6,542 nt of DNA from Bacillota bacterium (GTDB taxonomy: Bacteria; Armatimonadota; Hebobacteria; Hebobacterales; Hebobacteraceae), in contig DAOVEW010000065.1 in assembly GCA_030668755.1 (NCBI GenBank), forward strand, positions 1 to 6,542, written 5' to 3'. Position numbers and translations under genes: made by a program. Of this stretch, positions 1-5,571 are shown piece after piece. Under the pieces are notes generated by a model. That model saw nothing but the letters and a program-made list of their open reading frames with translations, did no database searches and was not told the origin of the DNA. Numbering within the stretch: the first letter of the stretch is position 1; each line of letters opens with the position of its first letter.

Positions 1-53
1 CCGCGTCCTTCCCCGGGGGTTTGGGCGCGCCGCAGCCCCATGCTCCCATGGCC

Positions 54-83
54 GCTGCGGCCCGCCGCATTGCTGGCCGCAGC
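54..83. repeat. Hairpin just downstream of the pseudopilin gene
   Basis: GCTGCGGCC (54-62) and GGCCGCAGC (75-83) form a perfect 9-base-pair stem with a 12-base loop, 15 bases beyond the stop codon of the minus-strand pseudopilin gene. No T-tract follows on the minus strand, so it does not look like a standard intrinsic terminator. It could be an mRNA 3'-end stabiliser, an intercistronic hairpin or part of the next cistron. Bases 1-53 hold no gene that I can identify. Several minus-strand ATG codons lie here (for example at 48-50), but too little sequence remains to judge them. Confidence 0.4.
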
Positions 84-98
84 CACCAGCTCAAGCCT

Positions 99-893
99 CT
101 AGTCCGCATCGCACAAGCACAACCGCCGCTCGTAGAGCGAGTTGTCTTGGCAAAGGAACCCGAGATGGGCATCACGGTAATCCTCTTCGGCGTGCGGCGT
201 CAGCCCTTCCCCGTACGGGCAGAATCCCGTCGAGTGCACGTACACCATCGGCATCGCCCGCGCGTGCCCGTCGCAGAACGCGACGTTCGTCATGCCGTTA
301 TGTCGGAAGTGCGTCGAAGGGTCCGCCTCCGCACCCCAGCGCGCGTAATAGGGCGCCTCGCAGAACGAGTACTCGAACAGATTCCCGTCGCAGTCCAGGA
401 ACGCAGTATCGGTCAACATCACTGTCTCTGCCAGGTTGTTTATCTCGAACTCCTTGGCCGGCACGCACATCTGCGGCCAGCTCGCAGGCGTCCCGCCCAC
501 GTACTGCGCGTTGTAGCCGTAGCCCCCTGCGCCCTGCTCGAATCCGCCGTACTCCGACGTCACCGAGAAACTCGGGCAGGACTTGATCTGATCGTTCTTG
601 AGATAGTCCCACAGCGGCCCGCCCTCCGACTGGAACGGGTCATCGGTGCTTGCCCTGACTCCATGCCACCGCATCAAGTTATCCGGGCTCTGCGCGGGGA
701 CGAAGCCGCCGTCGTTGTCCGCCACATACATTAGGATCGCCAGTGAGAGCTGCTTGATGTTCGATATGCACGTCGCCCGACGCGCGCTCTCCCGCGCCCG
801 CGCGAACACCGGGAAGACCATCATCGTCAGAATCCCGATGATCGCGATCACCACTAACAGCTCGATCAGTGTGAAGCCACGCCTGCGTCCCAT
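99..893 (-). CDS. Prepilin-type pseudopilin with H-X9-DG motif (DUF1559-like)
   Basis: The 264-residue product is an exported pilin-like protein. Residues 1-6 (MGRRRG) form a short basic leader for a prepilin peptidase. Cleavage would fall between G6 and F7, leaving [16 protein letters not shown] with the conserved glutamate E11 at position +5 of the mature protein. The hydrophobic helix (about 8-29) runs into [23 protein letters not shown]. The C-terminal half is a beta-rich globular domain with H198-X9-D208-G209 ([12 protein letters not shown]), the diagnostic H-X9-DG signature. It is rich in cysteines (42, 106, 143, 168, 178, 207, 225, 248, 259, 261), which suggests disulfides outside the membrane. 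I chose the ATG at 891-893 because GGAGG (899-903) lies 5 bases upstream. An in-frame ATG at 957-959 would add 22 non-leader residues. The gene lies 85 bases downstream of an intrinsic terminator belonging to a cobalamin riboswitch, so it should be B12-regulated. The exact role of these pseudopilins is not established. Confidence 0.93.
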   Translation of the reverse strand: MGRRRGFTLIELLVVIAIIGILTMMVFPVFARARESARRATCISNIKQLSLAILMYVADNDGGFVPAQSPDNLMRWHGVRASTDDPFQSEGGPLWDYLKNDQIKSCPSFSVTSEYGGFEQGAGGYGYNAQYVGGTPASWPQMCVPAKEFEINNLAETVMLTDTAFLDCDGNLFEYSFCEAPYYARWGAEADPSTHFRHNGMTNVAFCDGHARAMPMVYVHSTGFCPYGEGLTPHAEEDYRDAHLGFLCQDNSLYERRLCLCDAD

Positions 894-977
894 CGCCGCC
901 TCCGTGTAAGTGTAAGATTTCCGCGGAAGGAAGCCGGCTTCGGACACTCGCGTCCGCACCGCGCAAGACGGCGAACG

Positions 978-1009
978 AAAAACCCCGACCGCCGAAACGG
1001 TGGCCGGGG
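978..1009 (-). terminator. Intrinsic terminator of the riboswitch expression platform
   Basis: On the minus strand CCCCGGCCACCG (1009-998), a TTT loop and CGGCGGTCGGGG (994-983) form a 12-pair stem with one A-C mismatch and one G-U pair. TTTTT (982-978) follows directly. This is a textbook Rho-independent terminator. It sits between the cobalamin aptamer (which ends near 1071) and the pseudopilin start at 893, where a transcription-terminating expression platform belongs. A possible antiterminator is GGGGC (1041-1037), which could pair with GCCCC (1010-1006) on the 5' arm; that pairing is only five bases and speculative. Confidence 0.88.
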
Positions 1010-1070
1010 CGACAGACTGACAAGAGCCCGCGCCGAGCCCCTTCCCGCGAAGTGGCTGTACGCTCCGTCA

Positions 1071-1228
1071 GGCAGATCGGTCTCCTGGCTTCCGCATCAC
1101 CCTACTCCCCGCGCCTTCCCGTACTCCGCTCAGCGGAACACAGTGGCATGCTGCGGGTTTCGTCCGCGGTCACAGTTGCGGGGCAGCCCCGGTCTTTAAC
1201 CGGATTCCCAAACGCATCTACCTGCCGC
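1071..1228 (-). promoter_or_regulatory. Cobalamin (B12) riboswitch aptamer
   Basis: Read on the minus strand, the landmarks of the cobalamin family (Rfam RF00174) appear in order. GGGAATCCGGTTAAAGACCG (1209-1190) is followed by CCCCGCAACTGTG (1183-1171), then GCCACTG (1147-1141), GGGAAGGC (1120-1113) and the B12-box-like AGCCAGGAGACCGATCTGCC (1090-1071). The closing helix can form between GGCAGGT (about 1226-1220) and ATCTGCC (1077-1071), with one G-U pair. The hairpin CCGCT/AGCGG (1136-1126) fills the peripheral domain between GCCACTG and GGGAAGG. The known role of this family is to bind a cobalamin and switch off the downstream gene. The expression platform here is the intrinsic terminator at 978-1009, so B12 would promote early termination. 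The 5' and 3' limits are approximate. The first gene downstream is a pseudopilin, which is not a usual target. Confidence 0.95.
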
Positions 1229-1248
1229 ATGTTATTCGGTTGTCACGG

Positions 1249-1267
1249 GCAGCCCACTGCGGGCTGC
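1249..1267 (-). other. 5'-end hairpin of the riboswitch transcript
   Basis: GCAGCCC (1267-1261) and GGGCTGC (1255-1249) form a perfect 7-pair stem with a 5-base loop. It begins almost exactly where transcription from the promoter at 1275-1303 should start. A hairpin at the very 5' end could protect the leader from degradation. It may be an accessory stem ahead of the aptamer core; it is not needed to recognise the riboswitch. Confidence 0.45.
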
Positions 1268-1274
1268 GGCTACA

Positions 1275-1303
1275 CCTATACCATCCGACCCCCGCTTTGT
1301 CAA
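1275..1303 (-). promoter_or_regulatory. Sigma70-type promoter of the riboswitch-pseudopilin transcript
   Basis: On the minus strand a perfect -35 box TTGACA (1303-1298) is separated by exactly 17 bases (1297-1281) from the -10-like box TATAGG (1280-1275). Transcription would start near 1268, about 40 bases ahead of the aptamer core. Spacing, match quality and position all fit a housekeeping promoter driving the riboswitch. The -10 box matches the TATAAT consensus at 4 of 6 positions. Confidence 0.75.
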
Positions 1304-1335
1304 GCTCACCAGCACGTTCGCTCCCAACTCCGCCG

Positions 1336-1414
1336 GACCACCTGACCAGAGAAGAGCTATCCGTGCGAGTCGGGCGACAACCAGGAGACCTGCGACAGCA
1401 GCGTGCTGCCGTAG
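1336..1414 (+). pseudogene. Decayed 3' end of a paralogue of the 1765-4128 gene
   Basis: This stretch copies the last codons of the downstream secreted-protein gene. Bases 1370-1397 match 4084-4111 at 27 of 28 positions, and both copies run to an in-frame TAG (1412-1414 and 4126-4128). The readable peptide is SGDNQETCDSSVLP-stop, against SGDNHETCDTIYNP-stop in the intact gene. Further upstream, GACCACCTGACC (1336-1347) matches GACAACCTGACC (4051-4062). One extra base around 1348-1357 shifts the frame between the DHLT and YP segments, so the fragment cannot be translated as the intact C-terminus. Similarity seems to continue past the stop for about 35 bases (CGCAGG and GTCA blocks), which implies that the 3' flank was duplicated too. 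The rest of the gene is missing. The break lies next to the riboswitch promoter at 1298-1303. Confidence 0.75.
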
Positions 1415-1499
1415 AGCTGAGTCGCAGGGTATGGACAAGTCACGGGGGACAGCCGCTTTGAGCATCGGAGCGCCCATGGCGGGCCTCCCGCGCAAGAGA

Positions 1500-1523
1500 T
1501 GACATTTCTTCCATCGCATGTCA
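1500..1523. promoter_or_regulatory. Candidate operator dyad TGACAT-N12-ATGTCA
   Basis: TGACAT (1500-1505) and ATGTCA (1518-1523) are perfect 6-base inverted half-sites, 18 bases centre to centre. Helix-turn-helix dimers often bind such an arrangement. It lies upstream of the secreted-protein gene and of the long inverted repeat. A 6-base dyad can arise by chance, so this is only a candidate. Confidence 0.25.
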
Positions 1524-1542
1524 CATGTACTGGCGAGGTGTA

Positions 1543-1678
1543 GCGCTGTAGCATAGCTAGTAAGCGCGGCGGTGCGGCGCAAACTGGTCTCATGCATTGT
1601 GTCGCGCTGTAGCTGAGACTCAAGCTCGTGCTGAGCATGAGATCAGTGCCGCACCGGACGCGCCAATAGCAGCAGCGC
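1543..1678. repeat. Long irregular inverted repeat / structured-RNA candidate
   Basis: The two halves of this 136-base stretch are complementary in consecutive blocks. These are GCGCTG (1543-1548) with CAGCGC (1673-1678), GCTA (1556-1559) with TAGC (1667-1670), GCGC (1564-1567) with GCGC (1660-1663), C1570 with G1656, GGTGCGGC (1571-1578) with GCCGCACC (1648-1655), and ACTGGTCTCATGC (1583-1595) with GCATGAGATCAGT (1635-1647, one G-U pair). About 36 pairs form, interrupted by small internal loops and a GCAA bulge. The apex (1596-1634) can fold into a smaller stem around AGCT (1611-1614) and AGCT (1623-1626). Neither strand has a T-tract after the stem, so it is not a simple terminator. It could be a 5'-leader structure, a small RNA or a relic of a miniature transposable element. 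Confidence 0.6.
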
Positions 1679-1679
1679 G

Positions 1680-1764
1680 AAAGGAGGTGGTGGCGAGATA
1701 CAGGAGGATGCGCTGCCGAGCAGCGCAATGTGACTAAGAATCCCGGAGAGGGGGTAACTGCAGT
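1680..1764 (+). promoter_or_regulatory. Translational leader with repeated Shine-Dalgarno motifs, mini-ORF and hairpin
   Basis: The leader of the secreted-protein gene contains AAAGGAGGTGG (1680-1690) and AGGAGG (1702-1707), followed by ATG at 1708-1710. That ATG opens a nine-codon frame (MRCRAAQCD) ending at TAA 1735-1737. It overlaps a perfect GCGCTGC/GCAGCGC hairpin (1710-1726, 3-base loop). The gene's own ribosome site is probably GAGAGGGGG, ending about 10 bases before the ATG at 1765. The two strong upstream sites are too far away to serve that ATG directly. The mini-ORF could be a leader peptide or just chance. Confidence 0.35.
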
Positions 1765-4128
1765 ATGCTGCAATCGAGCTTTTCTCGACGTTCGACGTGT
1801 TTGGCGGCGGTCTTGGCGCTGGCCGCATTTGTCGGCAGCGCGGCCTTCTCGGCGGAGCCTCCGCCGAGCGACTGGCCGGCAGACAAGTGTGTATTTCAGC
1901 AGACGATTCCGTGCGACGAGCCGATAGATCCCTACAGCGACCAGTTGATACAGGACATCACAGACATGATTGGGGGCCAGACGCGCTTGGCCGTCGGTTC
2001 GTGGACTATGTCGGTCTACCATGTCAATGGTACTAACTATCAGTTGGAGGACTTCTACGTCAGCAACGCCTGGTGTCCCATGGGCTACTGGATGCGGGAC
2101 GTCCCGGTTCCCACCGATCAGACCATAAGGGTCACCCCCAACAAGGACACCGACCAAAACCTAGCCATCCATGACCCCGTTCATGGCATGGAGTATTCCA
2201 TCTGGCGACCCGCTGTCGACAGGAACGGCGTCTTGGAGAGGAACGCCCAGGGCTACTATGAGTGCGAGAACTGCGGGTTCGTCTTCACGAACACAAGCGG
2301 CAGTAACCCGATTGCCTGCAGTTTGCGCGGACCCTCCATCTCCCACTCGGTCGGGTTGATCTACCCCGGAGAGCTGTCGGCAGGCGCGATCAACCACGCT
2401 CTGGCATTTGCCATCCCGAACCCAGCCTCCGATCCGTGCCCGCCCGCCACCTATAGCGATGGCAACGACTTCGGCAACGTCGAGTATCCCGACCGCCTGC
2501 CTGAATCAGCCGTCTTCCGCCTGAAGCCCAGCATCTGGACGGACGAGGTGATTGAGAGCCAGGCCTGGACTCTCACCGAAAAGGCTGTCGCCAAGGCAGC
2601 CCGAGACTACGGGGTCTACATCACTGACAACAGTGGTAGCTGCCACTTCTACGGCAACAACCTTTACACCTATCCCGGCGCCGAGCCGTGCAATGAGAAT
2701 GACCCCTATGCGTCCATCGACGGGACTGAGTGTTCGAGGCGAAACAAGTCAGATAAGTCCTACGTCCGGCTGTGGCCCTCTGGCTTCATGGGCCCCGACA
2801 ACTTCGAGGTGCTCGACAGGGTGTTCATCCCTTACCCGCGGGATGACCGCCACGCAGACTACGACAGCGATGGCATGACCAATGCCTCCGAGACCGCCTT
2901 TGGGTACCGGGACGGGACCTTCTACGTCGAGCACAATGACCCCTCCAACGGCCCTCTGGACTGGGATGCCGACGGTCTCACCAATGCCCAGGAGATCGAG
3001 CTCCGTGAGCATTTCCGCTACATCACCTTGAACCCGCTCGACGCGGACAGCGACGGCGACGGACACTCTGACTACGAAGAGGCACTGGATTGGTCGGCCG
3101 ATCCCACGAATCCATTCGTGGTGCCGGATCCATCGTGGCCTGGGATGCCAGAGGGCACCAATCTGGCCCTCGGCAGGCCCGCCACCGGTGTCAACTTCGC
3201 CAACCCGGAGCTGGCGGTTGACGGAGATGAGAGCACTGCCTCTGAGGCCGGTGAGAACCAGACCGGCAGCATAACGGTAGACCTGGGGGCCTCGACGGAC
3301 ATCAGCCGCGTCGTCATCAAGTGGCTGGGGATCGGCCACTGCTTCGGGGTCGGTTACACTGTAGAGGTCTCTCCGGACAATCAGAACTGGACCCCGATCC
3401 ACACTGAGACCGAGGGTGAGGGCGGCATCGACGACTGCTACGACCTCAGCGGGAACGGTCGCTACGTGAAGGTGGACATCACTGACCTCGGCAGCCCGTG
3501 GGGACTCCACATCTTCGAGCTTGAGGTATACGGTGCCGGCGGCCCGCAGCCGCCGGTGGCCGAGTTCTCTGGCAACCCGACCAGCGGGCCTCCGCCGTTG
3601 ACGGTGTACTTCACCGATCTTTCCAGCGGCGACCCGACTTCATGGGACTGGACCTTTGGCGACAGCGGCACCTCACAGGCCCAGCACCCCAGCCACGAGT
3701 ACACGGCTGTGAACACCTACACTGTGAGCCTGGAGGCCTGCAACGCCCAGGGCTGTGACACCGAGACCAAGGTGGACTACATCGAGGTAAGCGACCAGAG
3801 CTGCCACGTGGGCGCCATCGACCTGGTCGGCAAGTACAAGAGCACGGGCGCGCCGAGCAGCCGCGGCTACTATGCGGAGGCCACCATCACGGTGCACGAC
3901 CAGGACTGTGCGGTGCTGGCGGGAGTGACGGTGGACATCAGCTGGTCGGGGTGTGTATCCGGGAACGACTCCGATGTGACGGATGAGAATGGACAAGTGG
4001 TCCTCAACTCGCCGGTGAACCCCGACGGCGGCGAGTTCACCTGCTGCGTGGACAACCTGACCAAGGACGGGTATCCGTACAACTCGGGCGACAACCACGA
4101 GACCTGCGACACGATCTACAATCCGTAG
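1765..4128 (+). CDS. Secreted modular protein: unknown N-terminal domain, TSP3-like, F5/8 type C, PKD and Ig-like domains
   Basis: The 787-residue product has a signal peptide (basic RR at 8-9, hydrophobic 12-28, likely cleavage after AFSA30). Residues about 50-358 form a domain I cannot name. Its blocks SVGLIYPGELSAGAINHALA (196-215), PESAVFRLKPS (246-256) and ARDYGVYITDNSG (279-291) recall a widespread family of secreted bacterial proteins of unknown activity. That resemblance is from memory. CENC (167-170) lies inside this domain. Residues 363-446 carry acidic D-x-D-x-D-G loops (DYDSDG, DWDADG, DADSDGDG), as in calcium-binding thrombospondin type 3 repeats. Residues 464-590 read as an F5/8 type C/CBM32-like domain (NLALGRPATG, ELAVDGD, VDLGA, GRYVKV), which often binds glycans. 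A PKD domain follows (597-677; SWDWTFGDSGTS, HEY), then an Ig-like C-terminal domain (680-787) with four of its cysteines in the last third. There is no sorting tail. The role is probably binding or modifying extracellular polymers. Similarity of its 3' end to 1336-1414 shows that a paralogue once lay upstream. Confidence 0.9.
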   Translation: MLQSSFSRRSTCLAAVLALAAFVGSAAFSAEPPPSDWPADKCVFQQTIPCDEPIDPYSDQLIQDITDMIGGQTRLAVGSWTMSVYHVNGTNYQLEDFYVSNAWCPMGYWMRDVPVPTDQTIRVTPNKDTDQNLAIHDPVHGMEYSIWRPAVDRNGVLERNAQGYYECENCGFVFTNTSGSNPIACSLRGPSISHSVGLIYPGELSAGAINHALAFAIPNPASDPCPPATYSDGNDFGNVEYPDRLPESAVFRLKPSIWTDEVIESQAWTLTEKAVAKAARDYGVYITDNSGSCHFYGNNLYTYPGAEPCNENDPYASIDGTECSRRNKSDKSYVRLWPSGFMGPDNFEVLDRVFIPYPRDDRHADYDSDGMTNASETAFGYRDGTFYVEHNDPSNGPLDWDADGLTNAQEIELREHFRYITLNPLDADSDGDGHSDYEEALDWSADPTNPFVVPDPSWPGMPEGTNLALGRPATGVNFANPELAVDGDESTASEAGENQTGSITVDLGASTDISRVVIKWLGIGHCFGVGYTVEVSPDNQNWTPIHTETEGEGGIDDCYDLSGNGRYVKVDITDLGSPWGLHIFELEVYGAGGPQPPVAEFSGNPTSGPPPLTVYFTDLSSGDPTSWDWTFGDSGTSQAQHPSHEYTAVNTYTVSLEACNAQGCDTETKVDYIEVSDQSCHVGAIDLVGKYKSTGAPSSRGYYAEATITVHDQDCAVLAGVTVDISWSGCVSGNDSDVTDENGQVVLNSPVNPDGGEFTCCVDNLTKDGYPYNSGDNHETCDTIYNP

Positions 4129-4157
4129 CCTTAGCCGCAGGTAAAGGACAGTCAACA

Positions 4158-4182
4158 GGGACCCCGCCTGGGGCGGGGTCCC
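4158..4182. terminator. Shared hairpin terminator between convergent genes
   Basis: GGGACCCCGCC (4158-4168), a TGG loop and GGCGGGGTCCC (4172-4182) form a perfect 11-pair GC-rich stem. It begins 30 bases after the stop of the plus-strand secreted-protein gene and lies 44 bases beyond the stop of the minus-strand M20 gene. T-tracts are weak on both sides (TGTGTT on plus, TGTTGA on minus). Its place between two converging genes suggests that it ends transcription from either side. The rest of 4129-4225 shows nothing else. Confidence 0.75.
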
Positions 4183-4225
4183 TGTGTTCCCAGCGCCCAC
4201 CTTCCGGGAAGCTCAGGGCCCCATC

Positions 4226-5377
4226 TCACCTACACCCACTTTGCATCAGTGATTCATAGACCGCCGCAGCCTGTTCGAGCTGATTCAGGTCCAACTCCTC
4301 CGTCGCCGTGTGCGCCTGCCCCATGGCGCCCGGCCCAAACACCAGCGCCGGAATCCCGGCTGCTACTAGCTGCCCCGCATGTGTCGTGCCGTGCATCCCG
4401 CTCAGCACCGCCTGCCCCGTCACTTCCTTCACCGCCGCCGACACGCACTGCACCAGCGGATGATCCGAGGCCAGACTCAGCCCCGGCACCACGAGATCGG
4501 GACTCCCCACCTCCAGCCCGAGCTCCTCTTGCAGCGCGCTGTTGAGGTACGTGCGCACATCCCCCAGCGCCTTCCGGCCCTCCTCGCCGGGCAGCAGCCT
4601 TCTGTCCACCTCTATCTCACATCGGTCCGGCACGACGTTCACGTGCTTGCCCCCGCGAATTACCCCAACACTAAGCGTCGCCCTCCCCAACATCGGATGA
4701 CTGTCTCTGCCCACACCGCCCTTTGCATAAGCCTCCAGCGCCTGCACGACCTTCGACATGCGGTAGATCGCGTTGACCCCATCCTCCGGCCGGGAGCTGT
4801 GCACCGCCTTCCCCTTCGTCGCCACCTTGAATCGCGCTACCCCCTTGTGCGCGATGATGATCTCAAGCCCAGTTGGCTCCCCCACCACCGCGCCGCGCGC
4901 CGTCAGGCCCGATTTCAGCAGGCTCAGCAGGCCCTGCATCCGGTGCTCCTCGTCCGCGGTCGCCGTCATGACCACCGTCGCCGGCAGGCTCGACGCGTCC
5001 TTCGCCACCGCCATCAGCGCCGCCATCATCGCGGCCAGGCTCGCCTTGTCGTCCGCCGCGCCCCGTCCGTAGAGCGCGTCGCCCTCCACCCGCCCCGCGA
5101 ACGGCTCGAACGCCATCCCATCCCCCGACACCGTGTCCAGGTGCGCGTCGAACCACACCGCCTCCTCGCTCCCACCCGGCACCCGCGCCACTACGCTGGG
5201 CCGCCCCTCCGCTGCATCGTGCAGCTCACAGTCGATTCCCGCCTCGCGCAGCCGCGACTGCACGAAGCTCGCCAGCTCCCTCTCCCCTTGGCCCTCCCCG
5301 ATGGGGCCGTCCAGCGGATTCACGCTCGGAATCCGAACCATCTCCGCCACCAGCTTCCTCAGCTCGTCTCGCTCCAT
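4226..5377 (-). CDS. M20-family metallopeptidase / amidohydrolase (ArgE/DapE/carboxypeptidase G2 type)
   Basis: The 383-residue cytoplasmic hydrolase should cleave an amide bond with two bridged zinc ions. The expected residues are all present. H79 lies in FDAHLDTV with D81 behind it, the bridging aspartate D109 is in GRGAADDK, the catalytic base E143 and ligand E144 are in ADEEH, E167 is in VGEPTG, and H356 is in QAHTATEEL. H193 in AVHSSRPEDGVNA belongs to the dimerisation (lid) domain and normally contacts the substrate. VNVVPDRCEIEVDRRLLPGE (246-265) is typical of the family, and the length is normal. There is no signal peptide. The start ATG at 5375-5377 has GGAAGG (5387-5382) 4 bases upstream. 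Substrate cannot be read from sequence: N-acetylornithine, succinyl-diaminopimelate, acylated amino acids and small peptides are all possible. No arginine or lysine genes lie nearby, so I give no symbol. It converges on the secreted-protein gene and diverges from the C11 peptidase gene. Confidence 0.93.
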   Translation of the reverse strand: MERDELRKLVAEMVRIPSVNPLDGPIGEGQGERELASFVQSRLREAGIDCELHDAAEGRPSVVARVPGGSEEAVWFDAHLDTVSGDGMAFEPFAGRVEGDALYGRGAADDKASLAAMMAALMAVAKDASSLPATVVMTATADEEHRMQGLLSLLKSGLTARGAVVGEPTGLEIIIAHKGVARFKVATKGKAVHSSRPEDGVNAIYRMSKVVQALEAYAKGGVGRDSHPMLGRATLSVGVIRGGKHVNVVPDRCEIEVDRRLLPGEEGRKALGDVRTYLNSALQEELGLEVGSPDLVVPGLSLASDHPLVQCVSAAVKEVTGQAVLSGMHGTTHAGQLVAAGIPALVFGPGAMGQAHTATEELDLNQLEQAAAVYESLMQSGCR

Positions 5378-5571
5378 GCTTCCTTCCTCTGCACTGCGTC
5401 ATCCCCCCTCGTTCTGCTTTCGCCGATCCTCCGCTCCGCTCCTCCGGCGCACTCCTGTGCACTGTCCCGGCCCAGCAGCAGGAACTCCACCCTCATCGGC
5501 AGAACAACGTGAGTATACCTGGCTGAGCGATCCCCCATCCCTTCCAACTGATCCAATTGGAGACCGCCCAA
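5378..5571. other. Divergent intergenic region between M20 and C11 peptidase genes
   Basis: These 194 bases separate two genes transcribed away from each other, so promoters for both should lie here. The only suggestive motif is GTATAC (5513-5518). It gives a -10-like TATACT on the minus strand (5517-5512) and TATACC on the plus strand (5514-5519), but neither has a recognisable -35 box at normal spacing. TTGGAG (5557-5562) is the ribosome site of the plus-strand gene. No terminator, repeat or RNA gene is evident. Confidence 0.35.

Larger units (their letters stand above)
1415..1764. other. Gene-poor leader/intergenic region before the secreted-protein gene
   Basis: About 350 bases carry no protein gene that I can support. 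Reading frames here are short or antisense, and they lack both recognisable motifs and convincing ribosome sites. The region contains the degenerate 3' flank of the pseudogene, a GCGGG/CCCGC mini-hairpin (1479-1491) without a T-tract, a TGACAT/ATGTCA dyad (1500-1523), the long inverted repeat at 1543-1678 and the ribosome-site-rich leader at 1680-1764. I found no convincing -35/-10 pair for the plus-strand gene. Its promoter is presumably within this region, but I cannot place it. Confidence 0.6.

Noticed and set aside
21..734. Long plus-strand reading frame opposite the pseudopilin gene
   Set aside because: It is antisense to a clear pseudopilin gene, its arginine- and histidine-rich product looks like no known protein, and no ribosome site precedes it.
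894..959. Upstream in-frame start (ATG at 957-959) for the pseudopilin
   Set aside because: It would place 22 residues ahead of the normal prepilin leader. The ATG at 893 has a well-spaced GGAGG and gives the expected short basic leader.
1479..1491. GCGGG/CCCGC hairpin as the terminator of the decayed paralogue
   Set aside because: The stem is only five pairs with no T-tract, and it does not align with the 11-pair terminator at 4158-4182.
1543..1678. Long hairpin as an intrinsic terminator or tRNA
   Set aside because: No T-tract follows on either strand and no T-loop sequence (GGTTCGAATCC type) is present, so neither class fits.
1798..1803. Lipoprotein signal in the secreted modular protein (C12)
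   Set aside because: The cysteine precedes the hydrophobic stretch instead of following it, so it is not a lipobox. Cleavage after AFSA is more plausible.
1357..2157. Minus-strand reading frame of 266 codons spanning the intergenic region and the start of the secreted-protein gene
   Set aside because: It runs antisense to the signal peptide and N-terminal domain of the real gene and crosses both the pseudogene and the hairpin element. It shows no domain motif.
4379..5512. 377-codon plus-strand frame opposite the M20 gene
   Set aside because: It is a shadow of a high-GC gene on the other strand. The minus strand carries a complete M20 active site, while this product is low-complexity and rich in R, H and P.
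5512..5519. Overlapping bidirectional promoter at GTATAC
   Set aside because: The -10-like motifs on both strands lack any -35 box at 16-18 bases, so I mention it only in the intergenic entry and do not call a promoter.
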